A stretch of DNA of 64,000 nt from assembly GCF_030936135.1 (NCBI RefSeq), contig NC_082618.1, forward strand, positions 6,421,034-6,485,033. Reading direction: 5' to 3'. The notes below the pieces were generated by a model that did not search any database, had not been told where the DNA came from, and was given only the letters and a program-made list of their open reading frames with translations. Positions 62,335 to 64,000 of this stretch are shown here, one piece after another; position 1 is the first letter of the stretch; each line of letters opens with the position of its first letter. A program made the translations under genes and the position numbers. The stretch is from Gavia stellata. Lineage: Eukaryota; Chordata; Aves; Gaviiformes; Gaviidae.

Positions 62335-62600
62335 CCTGGGGAACGGCGAGGTGAGGTGAGGCTAGGCTCCAGTCCCGCTGCCCGCTGCCCGCTGCCCGCT
62401 GCCCGCTGCCCGCTGCCCGCTGCCCGCCCCGGCTCACCTGCTCCGCAGCGCAGCCCCGGCTGGTCGCTCGCTGCTCCCCGGCCCCGCCGCCCCGCTTTTA
62501 CACGCTTCGGAGCGGGGCTGGCGGCTCGTCCCGCCCCGGCGGGGCGGGGTGTCCCCGGGGCCGGCCCCGCTCCGGTCCCCCCTCTCAGCCCCCTTCGCCC
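62335..62600 (-). promoter_or_regulatory. ASL copy D promoter, exon 1 and intron 1
   Basis: TATA-like element at 62503-62495, GC boxes upstream, untranslated exon 1 ending at 62438 before GTGAGC, exon 2 starting near 62335 after CCCCAG. Near-identity with A and B ends abruptly at about 62585, beyond which the flank is unrelated or strongly diverged. Confidence 0.7.
62374..62427. repeat. heptamer tandem repeat in copy D intron 1
   Basis: About seven units of GCTGCCC lie between exon 2 and exon 1 of copy D. Copies A and B have only one or two units plus a GGCAGAGTCG-type repeat at the same place. Confidence 0.85.
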
Positions 62601-64000
62601 TTCCCACCCCTCTCCTGCCTCTGGCCCCTGCTCGACCAGCACATGAGTATCAAGACAGGGAGAGAAGTTTCTCTGGAGGCAGGGTTGCTGCAAAGAGGAG
62701 GGTTGGGAGAGATGCTCTCATGTTGCTTGTTGGTGAAGTTACTGGTGTAGCTTTAGGCAGTGCTCCTGCAGTGCCAGAGGGTCTTGTGTGTGGACAGGTC
62801 AGCTACTTTTCTGGGAATATCCTTGTACTGAAGGAGTGACATCACTCTGTGTCATACCTCTCTAATGAGTAGTCTTTGATATTAATGTAATTGATATGAT
62901 GGCTGGATCACCATTGCTCTGTCCTCATTACCACCCCAGCAAACACACAAAAATAAAATAGATGTGAGGTACTTGCTCTCTCCCGTTTCTGTGTGGATGA
63001 GACTTTTCACCCCACCTGTAAGGATGCTGCAGCTCCAGCTTTGGGGCTTCCCTGCTGTCACTGGTTGCATGGGGTCCCTCTTGCCAAGAGGCTTCCATGA
63101 GCCTCAGACTGCGGCTGTGGAGTGCGAGGTTGTGCTCTGCAGCCTTGGCAAATAGCCCATATCTTAAACTCATCAAACCCTAAATATCATGGAAGTAAAG
63201 AACTGATTTAAAATACAAGAGAGCTTTGGGAGCAGCAACTCGCAAAGCTGCGGCTCAGCACCAATTTCTCATTAACTTCTCAGACACAGAGCACTTTTCT
63301 GCAGCCGCTCCACAGAAAGCAGAGGGCTTGCTGGCTCACCTCACTCAGTGTGCTACTATGGTATAATATTTTTCCATCTGCATGGTCCAAATGCTTCACA
63401 GTGCTCAGGAAACATATTCCAACTTTCTCCCCCGCATTTTGTTGGGTAATTTTCTTCCCTTTAACTGGCCCTCTTGTCCTTTTCTACTGTTCTCTCAGTT
63501 CTGCAACTTACCTCCTTTTCCTTTTTACACTAGGGCATTTACACTAGGAAACAGTGCTTAATCATTTTGTGATCATGTTCCTTCCTACTCTGCAATCCCT
63601 CATTTTTACCACTTTTCTTGTCTTGTTCACCCTTTAAGAGCATCCTTGTCCATACTCCAGGCTTTGACAAGAGATGGCTGATGTGTTGGGAAAATAGTAA
63701 GCACTGAATTTATAAACAGAGTGAATCTATGTCAATAAGATCTTATTAATCTATGTCTGATATTACATGTGGCAAGGATGCATGCTTTCACATGGGATCT
63801 GTCAGCAGTATCATTGTGTGTTTAACAAACTTCATAGGGATTAGTTTGCTTGCAGTACGCTGCTTAACTTCTGTCCCAGTTTGATCTCAGAGATTATTAA
63901 TTCTTTCTTTTCCCATTTTTAGATGAAACTCTGTATAATAAGAAATTTAGAATATAGAGTAATATTTTTACAAAAAAAATGGAAGAGAAACTGTAAATCC
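62600..64000. other. flank upstream of copy D, old relative of the spacers
   Basis: No gene was recognised. From about 63.57 kb it resembles, with heavy divergence, the spacer at 28.56-28.75 kb: CAATCCCTCATTTT, TTGTCCATACTCCAGGCTTTGACA and the following TAGTAAG block. This marks the other outer edge of the ancestral duplication unit. The CR1 is not seen here. Confidence 0.55.

Overview
The window looks like a piece of a bird nuclear genome. It holds multi-exon genes with canonical GT/AG splice sites, CpG-rich promoters and CR1 LINE fragments. Its centrepiece is a tandem array of delta-crystallin/argininosuccinate lyase (ASL) genes beside beta-glucuronidase (GUSB). All recognised genes are on the minus strand. 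Exons were placed by reading splice sites and checking frame and phase by hand.

Layout. 1-5030: AT-rich sequence with no recognised gene, possibly the 3' end of a neighbouring gene. 5079-17231: a complete 12-exon GUSB gene (646 aa) with both catalytic glutamates. 17.4-19.0 kb: spacer whose distal half is an old, diverged relative of the spacers further right. 19041-27820: ASL copy A. 32350-40860: ASL copy B. 44583-50546: ASL copy C, a rearranged pseudogene. 54166-62470: ASL copy D. Between the copies lie three near-identical spacers, each with a 5'-truncated CR1. 62.6-64.0 kb: diverged flank upstream of D.

Copies A, B and D each have 17 exons (exon 1 non-coding, ATG in a short exon 2) and encode 466 aa ending in KEQA. 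Each has a TATA-like, GC-box promoter. Intron 3 of every copy, including the pseudogene, carries a match to the SOX2/PAX6 lens enhancer known from chicken delta-1-crystallin (DC5). Chicken and duck have two such genes, delta-1 and delta-2, in this head-to-tail order. By position and sequence D resembles delta-1 and A resembles delta-2, the enzyme. B and C are extra copies.

The most notable point is that A keeps every ASL active-site residue I could check, whereas B and D have the catalytic loop serine changed to cysteine (Ser281, human numbering, numerically the same here), with a second Ser-to-Cys at 278. D also has a replaced N-terminal segment. This suggests one enzyme gene plus two genes committed to a structural lens role. 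Gene bodies are nearly identical across copies, while the outer flanks and a few islands are strongly diverged, so gene conversion probably homogenises the array. Copy C has lost its promoter, start exon and exons 10-14 and has an inverted block, yet retains its lens enhancer.
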